Below are positions 38,698-47,588 of a stretch of 64,000 nt of DNA, in pieces; positions within the stretch are counted from its first letter, which is position 1; the number at the start of each line of letters is the position of its first letter. The notes below the pieces were generated by a model. The model was not told the origin of the DNA, made no database searches, and worked only from the letters and a program-made list of their open reading frames with translations. Source of the stretch: Subtercola frigoramans (lineage in GTDB: Bacteria; Actinomycetota; Actinomycetes; Actinomycetales; Microbacteriaceae); NCBI RefSeq assembly GCF_016907385.1, contig NZ_JAFBBU010000001.1, positions 2,604,001 to 2,668,000 on the forward strand. Reading direction: 5' to 3'. Position numbers and translations under genes: made by a program.

Positions 38698-39663
38698 TCA
38701 GGCGAAGACGATGAAGAGCACGTATGCCGCTGCAGCCGAGGGCAGCATCGAGTCGAGGCGGTCGAGAAAACCTCCGTGCCCCGGCAACCAGGTGCTCATG
38801 TCTTTGATTCCCATGTCCCGTTTGAGCAGAGACTCTGCCAGGTCCCCGAACGTTGCGGTGACGGTGATCACCGCTCCCAGAAGGAGCCCGAACCACACCG
38901 GTTCCTGCAGGAGGAAGACCGAGAGCAGCACACCGGCCACCAGTGCCGTTATCGCAGCGCCCGCGAGACCCTCCCAGGTCTTCTTCGGGCTGATGCGGGG
39001 CGCCATCGGGTGCTTGCCGAAGTTCAGGCCGGCCACATACGCGCCTGTGTCGACGCCGACGACAATGAGCATGAAGCTGAGCACCCACCAGCGGCCGTCG
39101 GGTTGCACCACGAGAAGGAGCGAGATGCTGCCGAGGAAGACGACATAACCCTGCACAAGCAGACCAGCTGCGAGGTCGCGAACGATCATGAGCAGTGAAC
39201 CGCGATAGCGGGGGCGTACGAGCATGGCGAGACGCCAGACGCAGACCACGGCAGCGCCCGCAAGAAGCACGAGCCACTGTGCTGAGGCGCCGGAGAAGTA
39301 GGCGGCCGCCGAAACCGCCGCTCCGGAGACGACAGACGGAATCAGAGGCACCGTGCGCCCGGATCGGCGCAGCGCCTGCACCAGTTCGGCCGCGGTGACG
39401 CACACGAGAACACCGACGAAGATGAAGAAGATCAGGTTGAAGAACAGCAGGCTGACCAGCATGGTTCCGCCGAGGCCGAGGCCGATGGCGATGGCCGGGA
39501 TGAGGTTGCGGCCCGTTCGCGCCGTGATCTTCTCGTTGGCCTCCTCGAACTGCTCGCGCCGGGCACGAACCCGCTCTTCGAGTTCGGCCCGGGTGATTCC
39601 CTGGGGCGATCGCCTGGGCCTGTTCGGCCTGCCGGGCCTGCCCTCACCCGAATCGTCTGTCAC
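38698..39663 (-). CDS. cdsA: phosphatidate cytidylyltransferase
   Basis: 321 residues from GTG 39663. A basic cytosolic N-terminus of about 50 residues is followed by about eight membrane helices. The C-terminal signature (KKTWEGLAG, then GDLAESLLKRDMGIKD and GHGGFLDRLDSM) is diagnostic. It makes CDP-diacylglycerol from phosphatidic acid and CTP for all phospholipids. It lies 11 bp behind frr, at the end of the rpsB-tsf-pyrH-frr-cdsA series. Confidence 0.97.
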   Translation of the reverse strand: MTDDSGEGRPGRPNRPRRSPQGITRAELEERVRARREQFEEANEKITARTGRNLIPAIAIGLGLGGTMLVSLLFFNLIFFIFVGVLVCVTAAELVQALRRSGRTVPLIPSVVSGAAVSAAAYFSGASAQWLVLLAGAAVVCVWRLAMLVRPRYRGSLLMIVRDLAAGLLVQGYVVFLGSISLLLVVQPDGRWWVLSFMLIVVGVDTGAYVAGLNFGKHPMAPRISPKKTWEGLAGAAITALVAGVLLSVFLLQEPVWFGLLLGAVITVTATFGDLAESLLKRDMGIKDMSTWLPGHGGFLDRLDSMLPSAAAAYVLFIVFA

Positions 39664-39674
39664 GTCGGGTACGC

Positions 39675-40229
39675 CTAGATTTCCAGAAGCTCGGTCTCTT
39701 TGCGCTTCAGCGCATCGTCGATGGCATCGACGGTGGACTTCGTGTTCGCCTCGAGCTCCTTCTCTGCCCGGGCAACCTCGTCGTCGCCGACTTCGCTCTT
39801 CAGGGCATCCAACTCGTCTTTGGCCTTGCGACGGATGTTGCGCACAGAGATCTTGCCGTCTTCGGCCTTGACCTTGACCACCTTGACGAACTCCTTGCGG
39901 CGCTCTTCGGTGAGGTCGGGCAGCGTGACCCGGATGATATTGCCATCGTTGGTGGGATTGGCGCCGAGGTTCGGCATGTCGCGCAGCGCCTGCTCGATGT
40001 CGCGGAGCGCGCCCTTGTCGTACGGGGTCACGATGATCGTGCGGGCCTCGGGGTTCTGCATCGATGCCAGCTGCGAGAGCGGGGTTGGCGAACCGTAGTA
40101 GTCGACCAGCACCTTCTGGAACAGCGCGGGGTTGGCCCGGCCGGTGCGAACCGTCGAGAAGTCCTCTTTGGTGGCCTCGAAGGCTTTTCTCATTCGTTCG
40201 GCGGCGTCAGACAGTACATCGGCAATCAC
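39675..40229 (-). CDS. frr: ribosome recycling factor
   Basis: 184 residues from GTG 40229, AAGGAG five bases upstream. The N-terminal [23 protein letters not shown] and the later [17 protein letters not shown] are signatures of RRF, which splits post-termination ribosomes together with EF-G. It follows pyrH with 73 bp between. Confidence 0.98.
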   Translation of the reverse strand: MIADVLSDAAERMRKAFEATKEDFSTVRTGRANPALFQKVLVDYYGSPTPLSQLASMQNPEARTIIVTPYDKGALRDIEQALRDMPNLGANPTNDGNIIRVTLPDLTEERRKEFVKVVKVKAEDGKISVRNIRRKAKDELDALKSEVGDDEVARAEKELEANTKSTVDAIDDALKRKETELLEI

Positions 40230-40302
40230 GGCAACTCCTTATTTCTTGGCTCAGTTTACTGTCAATCGCAGTGGATGGCTCGGCAGACGCCCGGTGACAT
40301 CC

Positions 40303-41028
40303 CTACGCGTGCGAGGTATGCACCAGGGTGCCGATCTCTTCTCCGAGGATCGCGCGCGTCACGTTGCCGTGCGGCTCCATTCCGAAGACGACCATCGGCA
40401 TCCGGTTGTCCATGCAGAGGCTGAAGGCTGTCGAGTCGACGACCTTCAGTTCGCGCTGCAGCGCGTCGAGGTAGGTGAGCCGGTCGATCTTCTTGGCGTC
40501 GGGGTTGGTGCGGGGGTCGGAATCATAGACGCCGTCTACACCGTTCTTGGCCACCAGCACGACATCGGCGCCGATCTCCAGGGCACGCTGGGCAGCAACG
40601 GTGTCGGTCGAGAAGTAGGGCAAGCCGGCGCCGGCACCGAAGATGACGACACGGCCCTTCTCGAGGTGACGCTCGGCACGCCTCGGAATATAGGGCTCGG
40701 CGACCTGGGTCATCGAGATTGCGGACTGCACACGAGTGGCGGCCCCGGCCTGTTCGAGGAAGTCCTGCAGCGCGAGGGCGTTCATCACGGTGCCCAACAT
40801 GCCCATGTAGTCGGCACGGCCCCTGTCCATGCCCCGCTGGCTGAGCTCTGCACCCCGAAAGAAGTTGCCGCCACCGACGACGATGGCGATCTCGACGGAT
40901 TTTGCCGCCTCAGCGATCTCCCTCGCGAGTGCGCTGACCACATCAGGATTGACTCCGAGCGAACCGCCCCCGAAGGCCTCCCCCGAAAGCTTCAGCAGAA
41001 CCCGTCGTTTTCCGGTCGATTCGTTCAT
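40303..41028 (-). CDS. pyrH: UMP kinase
   Basis: 241 residues. [11 protein letters not shown] at the start, [10 protein letters not shown] and GTGNPYFSTD-like [19 protein letters not shown] are the amino-acid-kinase-fold motifs of bacterial UMP kinase. It phosphorylates UMP to UDP with ATP. It comes after the tsf terminator hairpin, with a GAAGGGAAA ribosome site, so it probably has its own promoter in the 120-bp spacer. Confidence 0.98.
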   Translation of the reverse strand: MNESTGKRRVLLKLSGEAFGGGSLGVNPDVVSALAREIAEAAKSVEIAIVVGGGNFFRGAELSQRGMDRGRADYMGMLGTVMNALALQDFLEQAGAATRVQSAISMTQVAEPYIPRRAERHLEKGRVVIFGAGAGLPYFSTDTVAAQRALEIGADVVLVAKNGVDGVYDSDPRTNPDAKKIDRLTYLDALQRELKVVDSTAFSLCMDNRMPMVVFGMEPHGNVTRAILGEEIGTLVHTSHA

Positions 41029-41097
41029 CGTGTGGATTTCCCTTCGTCACTTCCGTTGTTCAGGCTACCGGTAATTCCTTGCCCCTCTTTCGGGCAC

Positions 41098-41128
41098 AAA
41101 AAGGGGGCAGCCGGAGCTGCCCCTTTTC
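41098..41128 (-). terminator. rho-independent terminator of rpsB-tsf
   Basis: On the minus strand an 8-bp perfect stem GGGGCAGC/GCTGCCCC (41123-41116 and 41111-41104) is followed by C and a run of five T (41102-41098), with four A on the upstream side. Classic structure placed 21 bp after the tsf stop. Confidence 0.9.
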
Positions 41129-41148
41129 GTTTGCCAGATACAGGAGGG

Positions 41149-41976
41149 TTACGCGCCGACCTTGAAGCGGGCGAAACCCGAGACGGTGAGGCCGGATTCC
41201 GACAGCACCTTCGCAACGGACTGCTTGTTGTCTTTGGCGTAGTCCTGGTCGAGCAGGGCGACCTGCTTGAAGAAGCCGGTCAGGCGACCTTCGATGATCT
41301 TGGGCAGGGCCGCGGCGGGCTTGCCCTCGTTCTCGGCGATCTCTGTCACGATCTTGCGCTCGGCCTCGACAGCGTCAGACGGAACGTCGTCGCGGGTCAG
41401 GTACTCGGGGTTGGCGAACGAGATGTGCTGCGCGATGCTGCGCGCGGTCTCGGCGTCTGAACCGCTGTAGCCGACGATGACGCCGACCTGCGGGGGGAGG
41501 TCCTTGCTTGTGCGATGCAGGTAGATGGCGAAGTGCTCACCGGTGACCTGGGCCACGCGACGCAGTTCGATCTTCTCGCCGAGGATCGCAGCCTCGTCGG
41601 AGATCGCCTCTGCGACGGTCTGCGACCCGGCGGGAGCGGCAAGTGCCTCTTCGACACTCGAGGCGCCGGCGGCAACAACGGCCGCCAGGACCTTCTCGCT
41701 CAGGTCGATGAACTTCTGGTTCTTCGCGACGAAGTCAGTCTCGCAGGCGAGCTCGATGAGAGTGGCGGTCGTGCCCGACTCCTGCGCGGCGACGAGGCCC
41801 TCACTGGTGGCACGGCCCTCGCGCTTGGCGACGCCCTTCTGGCCCTTGAGGCGCAGGATCTCGATGGCCTTGTCGATGTCTCCATCGGCCTCAACCAGAG
41901 CGTTCTTGCTGTCCACCATTCCGGCGCCCAGACGGTCGCGCAGGATCTTAACGTCGGCAACGTTGAAATTTGCCAT
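41149..41976 (-). CDS. tsf: elongation factor Ts
   Basis: 275 residues. The N-terminal UBA-like domain (VKILRDRLGAGMVDSKNAL), GQKGVAKREGRATSEGLV and the core TDFVAKNQKF are diagnostic. It exchanges GDP for GTP on EF-Tu. Second gene after rpsB (75 bp spacer), ended by a strong terminator. Confidence 0.98.
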   Translation of the reverse strand: MANFNVADVKILRDRLGAGMVDSKNALVEADGDIDKAIEILRLKGQKGVAKREGRATSEGLVAAQESGTTATLIELACETDFVAKNQKFIDLSEKVLAAVVAAGASSVEEALAAPAGSQTVAEAISDEAAILGEKIELRRVAQVTGEHFAIYLHRTSKDLPPQVGVIVGYSGSDAETARSIAQHISFANPEYLTRDDVPSDAVEAERKIVTEIAENEGKPAAALPKIIEGRLTGFFKQVALLDQDYAKDNKQSVAKVLSESGLTVSGFARFKVGA

Positions 41977-42051
41977 AGTGCTTCATTACTCCTAGCTAAA
42001 GTGCTGTGCCCGAGTCTCCCCGGGCACAGCATGGTTCAAACGGGTTACGAG

Positions 42052-42978
42052 TTACTCGGCTTCTTCGATGATCTCTTCGGCTTCGACCGCGGCAACGACT
42101 GCCTCGACGACAGCTTCAGCAGCGACCTCGGGCGAAACGTCATCTGACGTCAGTGCTTCTTCGACGAGGGTCTCGGCGACGAGGGTCTCGTCAACGGCCA
42201 GCTCGACAGACGACGTTTCGAGAAGCTCGCGCTCCCACTCGGCCAGCGGCTCGACGGCCGAGACATTGCCGGCTTCTTCGGGCTTCTGGTGACGCTGGAT
42301 GAGGCCCTCAGCGGCAGCGTCGGCGATGATGCGAGTCAGCAGGCCGACCGAACGGATCGCGTCGTCGTTACCCGGGATCGGGTAGGTGACTTCGTCGGGG
42401 TCGCAGTTCGTGTCGAGAATACCGATCACGGGGATGCCGAGCTTCTTGGCCTCGTCGATCGCGAGGTGCTCCTTCTTGGTGTCGACAACCCAGAGCGCCG
42501 AAGGCGTCTTCGTCAGGTTGCGGATACCACCGAGGCTCTTGTGCAGCTTGTCGAGCTCGCGCTTCTTGATGAGCAGCTCTTTCTTCGTGAAACCGCTCTT
42601 CGCGGTGTCTTCGAAGTCGAGCTCTTCGAGCTCCTTCATGCGGGCAAGACGCTTCGACACCGTCTGGAAGTTGGTGAGCAGCCCACCGAGCCAGCGCTGG
42701 TTGACGTAGGGCTGGCCGACGCGGGTCGCCTGCTCGGCGATTGCTTCCTGGGCCTGCTTCTTGGTACCGACGAAGAGAATGGTGCCGCCGTGGGCGACCG
42801 TCTCCTTGACGAAGTCGTAGGCCTTGTCGATGAAGCCCAGCGACTGCTGCAGGTCGATGATGTAGATGCCGGAACGCTCGGTGAAGATGAAGCGCTTCAT
42901 CTTCGGGTTCCAACGGCGGGTCTGGTGCCCGAAGTGCACGCCGCTGTCAAGCAGCTGGCGAATGGTTACGACGGCCAT
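42052..42978 (-). CDS. rpsB: 30S ribosomal protein S2
   Basis: 308 residues with AGGAGA upstream of the [22 protein letters not shown] and YIIDLQQSL mark the S2 core (about 1-230). The last roughly 70 residues form an acidic Glu/Ala/Val-rich tail, an extension seen in actinobacterial S2 proteins. First gene of the rpsB-tsf unit; a -10-like TACTAT lies about 250 bp upstream. Confidence 0.98.
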   Translation of the reverse strand: MAVVTIRQLLDSGVHFGHQTRRWNPKMKRFIFTERSGIYIIDLQQSLGFIDKAYDFVKETVAHGGTILFVGTKKQAQEAIAEQATRVGQPYVNQRWLGGLLTNFQTVSKRLARMKELEELDFEDTAKSGFTKKELLIKKRELDKLHKSLGGIRNLTKTPSALWVVDTKKEHLAIDEAKKLGIPVIGILDTNCDPDEVTYPIPGNDDAIRSVGLLTRIIADAAAEGLIQRHQKPEEAGNVSAVEPLAEWERELLETSSVELAVDETLVAETLVEEALTSDDVSPEVAAEAVVEAVVAAVEAEEIIEEAE

Positions 42979-43285
42979 GAGCCGTTCTCCTGTTCCAAGG
43001 CCCGCTGCCCTGCGCGCCCAGAGGGCACGCAGAACTCGTCAGGCCAAATCGGTTTTCAGCAACGATCGGATGATCGGCGCTCCTGGTGCCCGGCGCAGAC
43101 CCGCCCCGACTCCCCGTCGAACCCAGCAGAACGTGCCTGGATCAGTGCAGAGGGTCAGAGACCGAGTGGATCTGGCGGCCGAATGGCACGCGTAGTCACC
43201 ACGACAAAGCGCGGTGCTCCGTCCATAGTAGCATCGCCCACGGGCAGGCTGCGCGGCCCGTGTCAGGAGGCCTCTCTGAGACTGA
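42979..43285 (-). promoter_or_regulatory. rpsB upstream region with hairpin and -10-like box
   Basis: 307-bp spacer without a gene. From the transporter side it holds a hairpin with 7-bp arms CACGGGC/GCCCGTG (43239-43262), then a -10-like TACTAT on the minus strand (43230-43225) without a clear -35, then about 240 bases of untranslated leader ending in AGGAGA. The leader length would allow S2 autoregulation, but I recognise no known motif. Confidence 0.5.
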
Positions 43286-44803
43286 TCAGGAGGGAGAGGC
43301 TTCGGCGCGGAGTGCCGCCGCCTTGGCAGCTCGCCCTCCGCGATCGACCTTCAGGCCATCCATGCTCTCGAGCGAACGCCCCTTCGTCTCTGGCACTGCG
43401 AAGAACACGAAGAAGAACGACACCAGGGCGAAGAACGCATACATGCCGTAGGTGAAGGTGAGGGAGAAGGCCGACAGGGCCGGGAATGTCTCGGTGATCG
43501 CGAAGTTCGTGAGCCACTGTGCGGCTGCTGCAATACCGAGGGCCCTGCCGCGGATGCGGTTGGGGAAGATCTCGCCGAGCAGCACCCAGACGAGAGGGCC
43601 CCAGGTGGCGCCGAACGAGATGACGAACAGATTGGCGGCGACCAGGGCGATCGGGCCCCACGCACCCGGCAGTTGCGGTGTTCCGTCGACGAGCTGGGAT
43701 TGGCCGAACGAGAGTGCCATGACTCCGAGCGAGACGAACATGCCGATCGAACCGCCCAGCAGCAGCGGCCGCCTGCCGATCTTGTCGACGAAGAAGATGG
43801 CGACGAACGTCACCGCCACGTTGACGACCGAGGTGATCACCGAAATGGTGAGCGAGGTACCCGGGTTGCCGGTGTCGAACCCGACAGACGCCCAGAGGGA
43901 GGTGGAGTAGTAGAAGATCACGTTGATGCCCACAAGCTGCTGGAACATCGAGAGGAGGATGCCCACCCAGACGACCGGCAGAAGGCCGAACATCTTGCCC
44001 CTCAGCGAGGCCGTGCGCGCGTTCTCCTTGTCTTCGCGAAGCGAGGTCTCGATCTCCTGCAGGGCATCGTCGACCTGGGTCGTGGGCATCACGCTCGCGA
44101 GAACGGTTCTCGCCTCCTCCTTCTTGCCCTTGCCGGCAATGAAGCGCGGAGACTCAGGCAGGCGCAGGGCGAGCAGGCCGTACACGATCGCGGGAACGGC
44201 GCAGACCACGAACATCCATCGCCAGGCATCGACGCCGAACCAGAGCGGTTCGTTCGCGTCGCCGGCCGCATTCGCGAGAATCGCGTCGGAGAGGAGTGCG
44301 GCGAAGATACCGAGGGTGATCGCCAGCTGCTGCAGTGAGGCCAGGCCGCCCCGAACGGCCTTCGGCGCGATCTCGGCGATGTAGGCCGGGGCGATCACCG
44401 ACGCGATGCCGATGCCGAGGCCGCCGAGGACGCGCCAGAGAACCAGGTCCCAGACCGCGAAGGCGGCCGCCGAGCCGATGGAGCTGATGAGAAAGAGCGA
44501 GGCGCCGATCAGCATGACCGGGATGCGGCCCATGCGGTCGGCCAGGCGGCCTGCGAAATAGGCACCGACCGCGCAGCCGAGCAGCGCCGAAGCGACGACG
44601 AATCCGCTGAGAAGCGGAACCGCCTCGAGGCCGAAGTCCGCTTTGATGGCGTCGACCGCCCCGTTGATGACGGAGGAATCGAATCCGAACAGGAACCCGC
44701 CGAGAGCTGCTGCAACCGACAGCGCGATCACTTTTCGATTGAGTTTCTTCTGGAGGTTCTTGTCGGTTTCACCAGACGCCGTTGTACCAGCTGACCCAGA
44801 CAT
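43286..44803 (-). CDS. sugar porter family MFS transporter
   Basis: 505 residues from ATG 44803 (MSGSAGTTAS), chosen for GAAGGGG six bases upstream; the frame continues 13 codons further. Twelve helices with the sugar-porter signatures GRLADRMGR after helix 2, PESPRF at the end of the N half, DKIGRRPLLLGG after helix 8 and PETKGRSLE at the C-terminus. It should import a hexose, pentose or polyol by proton symport; the substrate cannot be told from the sequence. Confidence 0.94.
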   Translation of the reverse strand: MSGSAGTTASGETDKNLQKKLNRKVIALSVAAALGGFLFGFDSSVINGAVDAIKADFGLEAVPLLSGFVVASALLGCAVGAYFAGRLADRMGRIPVMLIGASLFLISSIGSAAAFAVWDLVLWRVLGGLGIGIASVIAPAYIAEIAPKAVRGGLASLQQLAITLGIFAALLSDAILANAAGDANEPLWFGVDAWRWMFVVCAVPAIVYGLLALRLPESPRFIAGKGKKEEARTVLASVMPTTQVDDALQEIETSLREDKENARTASLRGKMFGLLPVVWVGILLSMFQQLVGINVIFYYSTSLWASVGFDTGNPGTSLTISVITSVVNVAVTFVAIFFVDKIGRRPLLLGGSIGMFVSLGVMALSFGQSQLVDGTPQLPGAWGPIALVAANLFVISFGATWGPLVWVLLGEIFPNRIRGRALGIAAAAQWLTNFAITETFPALSAFSLTFTYGMYAFFALVSFFFVFFAVPETKGRSLESMDGLKVDRGGRAAKAAALRAEASPS

Positions 44804-44973
44804 GTCGTGCCCCTTCGAACGTGTGACTCGCGCGTCGTTCACTGCGCGATCGAACTACCCGTGAAGGATCACAGCTGCAAGTTGTCTCCCTCACAGCTTC
44901 GATCTTCGCACGATGTTGCACAGTTCGAACGGATTGCGTCAGGGGGTTGCGTGCGACGGCCGATGCTGTCTCC

Positions 44974-45942
44974 ATGGAAATCTGGATGATCGTGCGGGGG
45001 CTTGCGCGCTCCACCGCGCTCGTGCCGGTGGTTGTGTGCCTGACGGCTCTGGGTCCGATGGTCTGGCCACCGCTTGGGGCTGAATCGGTCGGCACCGGGT
45101 CGGCGGGCGCACGGTGGCCCGTCGCGGGCGCTCCGCTGATCATCCGGGAGTTCCTCGCACCCCTCGACCGTTATTCGGCGGGGCACCGGGGTATCGATCT
45201 GGCCGCAGAGCCGGACTCTGCGGTCACGGCGGTTGCCGACGGGCGGGTGTCGTTCGTCGGTGTCGTTGTCGACCGGCCTGTGGTGTCGATCACCCATGAC
45301 GGAGGGTTCATCTCGACGGTGGAGCCCGTGACTGCGTCGGTGGTGCTCGGCCAGGCGGTCACCGTCGGTACGCCGATCGGCACGCTCTCAAGCGCGGCGT
45401 CGCACTGCGCCCCGTCGTGCCTTCACCTCGGAGTGCGACTGCACGGCTCCTACGTGTCGCCGCGGGTTCTGATAGGGGGGTTGCCGCGCGCCGTGCTCCT
45501 GCCCAGTTCGTCCGCGGCGGCCGGTGAAGACTCCTGGCCGCAGATCGGACCTGTGGGCGAGCTGTTCGGTCGCCGCACGCTCGCGGGTGGGCCGGTTGCG
45601 TCGTCGCTCACGCTCGGTGGTGAGCCGATATATTCGGCTGTCACGCTCGCGGGTGAGCCGAGAGATAGGTCTGGCGAAGGCGTTCTGTGGTCACGTGGGT
45701 GTAGATCTGCGTCGTGCCCAGGCTCGCGTGGCCGAGCATCTCCTGCACCGCCCGCAGATCTGCACCCCCGTCGAGCAGGTGCGTCGCCGCGGTGTGCCGG
45801 AACGCGTGTGGGCCCTCAGGCCCCGACCCAGGGAAGCGCTGCAGCAGACCGGAAACCAGCGCGTACACCGAGCGCGTACCGAGACGCGTGCCCCTGGTGT
45901 TCAGGAACAAAGCCGTTGCCGTCGCGGGCTCCGCCGCCCTGA
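44974..45942 (+). CDS. secreted M23-family (LytM-like) protein, catalytically degenerate, with unusual 3' extension
   Basis: 322 residues from ATG 44974; TTG 44947 is also in frame. A signal peptide (about 1-35) precedes a LytM domain: HRGIDLAA keeps the first zinc ligands His and Asp, but the final motif reads CLHLGVRL instead of HxH, and the usual middle His is missing too. The zinc-binding His in CLHLG is present. The family normally ends soon after GLPRAVLLP (about residue 178, near 45510); here the frame runs on, through near-repeats (TLAGGPV, TLGGEPI, TLAGEPR) and 302 bp antisense into xerC. Confidence 0.7.
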   Translation: MEIWMIVRGLARSTALVPVVVCLTALGPMVWPPLGAESVGTGSAGARWPVAGAPLIIREFLAPLDRYSAGHRGIDLAAEPDSAVTAVADGRVSFVGVVVDRPVVSITHDGGFISTVEPVTASVVLGQAVTVGTPIGTLSSAASHCAPSCLHLGVRLHGSYVSPRVLIGGLPRAVLLPSSSAAAGEDSWPQIGPVGELFGRRTLAGGPVASSLTLGGEPIYSAVTLAGEPRDRSGEGVLWSRGCRSASCPGSRGRASPAPPADLHPRRAGASPRCAGTRVGPQAPTQGSAAADRKPARTPSAYRDACPWCSGTKPLPSRAPPP

Positions 45943-46615
45943 GTGCGAGCTTCGGGCGGCCGAGCTGGTGATAGGCGATGATCGCATCCTGTGCCGGCGT
46001 TCCAAACGGCACGACCCGCTGTTTCGATCCCTTCCCGGTGACCAGCACAGTGCGCCTGTCATGATCGACGTCTGCCGGGTCGATCCCGACCAGCTCAGAG
46101 ACCCGCAGAGCTGACGCATAGAGCAGTTCGACGATGGCGCGGTCGCGGAGTGCGACCGGGTCGCCCTCGGCCGCCCTGTCCACTAGGAGTGCGAACAGAT
46201 CGTTCATCGACTGCGAGGTGAGGACTCTCGGCAGGGAGCGCTCGGCCCGAGGCGCCCGTAGTCGCGCCGCGGCATCAGAAGGCTCTCTCTTCGTGCTCAC
46301 CAACCAGGCAGAGAAGCTCTTCGCGGTTGCTGAACGCCTCGCAAGAGTCGATTTCGACAAGCCAGCGTTCGACGCTTCCCAGAGCCAGTCCCGCAGCATC
46401 TCGAGGCTCAGCTCATCAGTGTCCTGTTTGCGCGCAAACGCTGTCAGGTTTGCGAGGTCGGAGGCGTAGGCCCTGACGGTGTTTGGCGAGTAGGCACGCT
46501 CGAACTCCAGATACGACAGGTAGTCGCCGATCGGCTGGTCCAGGCTCACCGCTCCAGCATGCCTGATCGCGTCACCTCGACCGGTCGCCCTCTGTGGCGC
46601 GTCGCTGTTCAGCAA
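45641..46615 (-). CDS. xerC: tyrosine recombinase (XerC)
   Basis: 324 residues from TTG 46615 with AGGA seven bases upstream; GTG 46549 would give 302 residues, closer to the usual length. The N-terminal core-binding domain (YLEFERAYSPNTVRAYASDL) is followed by the catalytic domain with ALRVSEL (first Arg), GKGSKQRVVP (Lys), HAFRHTAATH (His-x-x-Arg), LGHASLGTTQIYTHV (His and nucleophile Tyr). It resolves chromosome dimers at dif with XerD. The order dprA-xerC-(M23)-rpsB is the usual actinobacterial one. Its 3' end overlaps the M23 frame on the other strand. Confidence 0.95.
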   Translation of the reverse strand: MLNSDAPQRATGRGDAIRHAGAVSLDQPIGDYLSYLEFERAYSPNTVRAYASDLANLTAFARKQDTDELSLEMLRDWLWEASNAGLSKSTLARRSATAKSFSAWLVSTKREPSDAAARLRAPRAERSLPRVLTSQSMNDLFALLVDRAAEGDPVALRDRAIVELLYASALRVSELVGIDPADVDHDRRTVLVTGKGSKQRVVPFGTPAQDAIIAYHQLGRPKLALRAAEPATATALFLNTRGTRLGTRSVYALVSGLLQRFPGSGPEGPHAFRHTAATHLLDGGADLRAVQEMLGHASLGTTQIYTHVTTERLRQTYLSAHPRA

Positions 46616-46632
46616 TGACGCATCCTGCTGGA

Positions 46633-47550
46633 TCAGTCAGTCGCGGGGGGCTGTCGCGAGAACGCTTCTCTCCGCTCTGCCGCGGGGAGCGCTTCGATCC
46701 GGTCGACGAATTCCGGCGGAAAGGTGTTCACGACCTCACTGATGCCGAGCGGCACCACCGAGTGCACCACCTGGCCAGGGTAGACCTGCACGAGGTTGAG
46801 CGACTGGCCCCCGTCCCTGCCGACCAAAGACTGGCGGGCCGAGACAAGATCCATCGTGTAGCACGTTGCCGCAGCAACCGAGATCGGGACTCCCGCGAAG
46901 AGTGAGTGGGTGGAATAGTGCAGGTGCCCCCCGAGGATCGAGATCACGTCGGTGCCCCTGATCACTTCGGCGAGCTGATGCTGTTCCTGCAGTTCGAGGA
47001 TGGGCATGAGCGGCAGAGTCGTGGGGATGGGAGGGTGGTGCAGCGCCAGAATCGTGCCGGCGGTCGCGGGTGTCTGGAGCTCTGACGCCAGCCAGTCGAG
47101 CTGTTCCCGCGTCAACTCGCCGTGATGGTATCCCGGCACAGACGTGTCGAGGGCGATCAACCTGAGACCGTTGAGCCAGACGACCCGGTCCACCGGGGAT
47201 TCCGACGCGGGTTCGTCGAGCAACTCGACCCGCATCCGCGAACGATGGTCGTGGTTGCCCATCACCCAGACAAGTTGCGCACCCAGCCGCTGGGCCGCAG
47301 GCTCAACGAGAGCCCGAACTCGCTCATAGGCATCCGATTCACCCAAGTCGGCTATGTCCCCCGTGAAGACGAGGGCGTCGAACGAGATGCCGGAGTCTTC
47401 GAGTCTCTGCACGGCACGGGCAAGGGTCGTATCGGTATCGATCGCGCCATAGAGGCGCGCTCCACCGGCCAGAAAGTGCGTGTCACTGATGTGGGCGATC
47501 GTGTGGGTCGGAAGTGCTGTGATGGGCCGGGCCGGATGTTCTGAGACCAT
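46633..47550 (-). CDS. metallophosphoesterase (3',5'-cyclic-AMP phosphodiesterase CpdA-like)
   Basis: 305 residues. All five metallophosphoesterase blocks are present: HISDTHF, GDIADLGE, GNHDHR, LALHHPP and GGHLHYS. This is the class III cyclic nucleotide phosphodiesterase group with a two-metal centre. cAMP is a possible substrate, but phospholipid or other phosphodiesters cannot be excluded. It lies between dprA and xerC on the same strand. Confidence 0.9.
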   Translation of the reverse strand: MVSEHPARPITALPTHTIAHISDTHFLAGGARLYGAIDTDTTLARAVQRLEDSGISFDALVFTGDIADLGESDAYERVRALVEPAAQRLGAQLVWVMGNHDHRSRMRVELLDEPASESPVDRVVWLNGLRLIALDTSVPGYHHGELTREQLDWLASELQTPATAGTILALHHPPIPTTLPLMPILELQEQHQLAEVIRGTDVISILGGHLHYSTHSLFAGVPISVAAATCYTMDLVSARQSLVGRDGGQSLNLVQVYPGQVVHSVVPLGISEVVNTFPPEFVDRIEALPAAERREAFSRQPPATD

Positions 47551-47588
47551 GCTTCCATTGTCACAGCACCCACAGATCTCCCTCAGTG

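Noticed and set aside
42979-43285. Riboswitch or known leader before rpsB
   Set aside because: Only one short hairpin and a -10-like box; no recognised motif.
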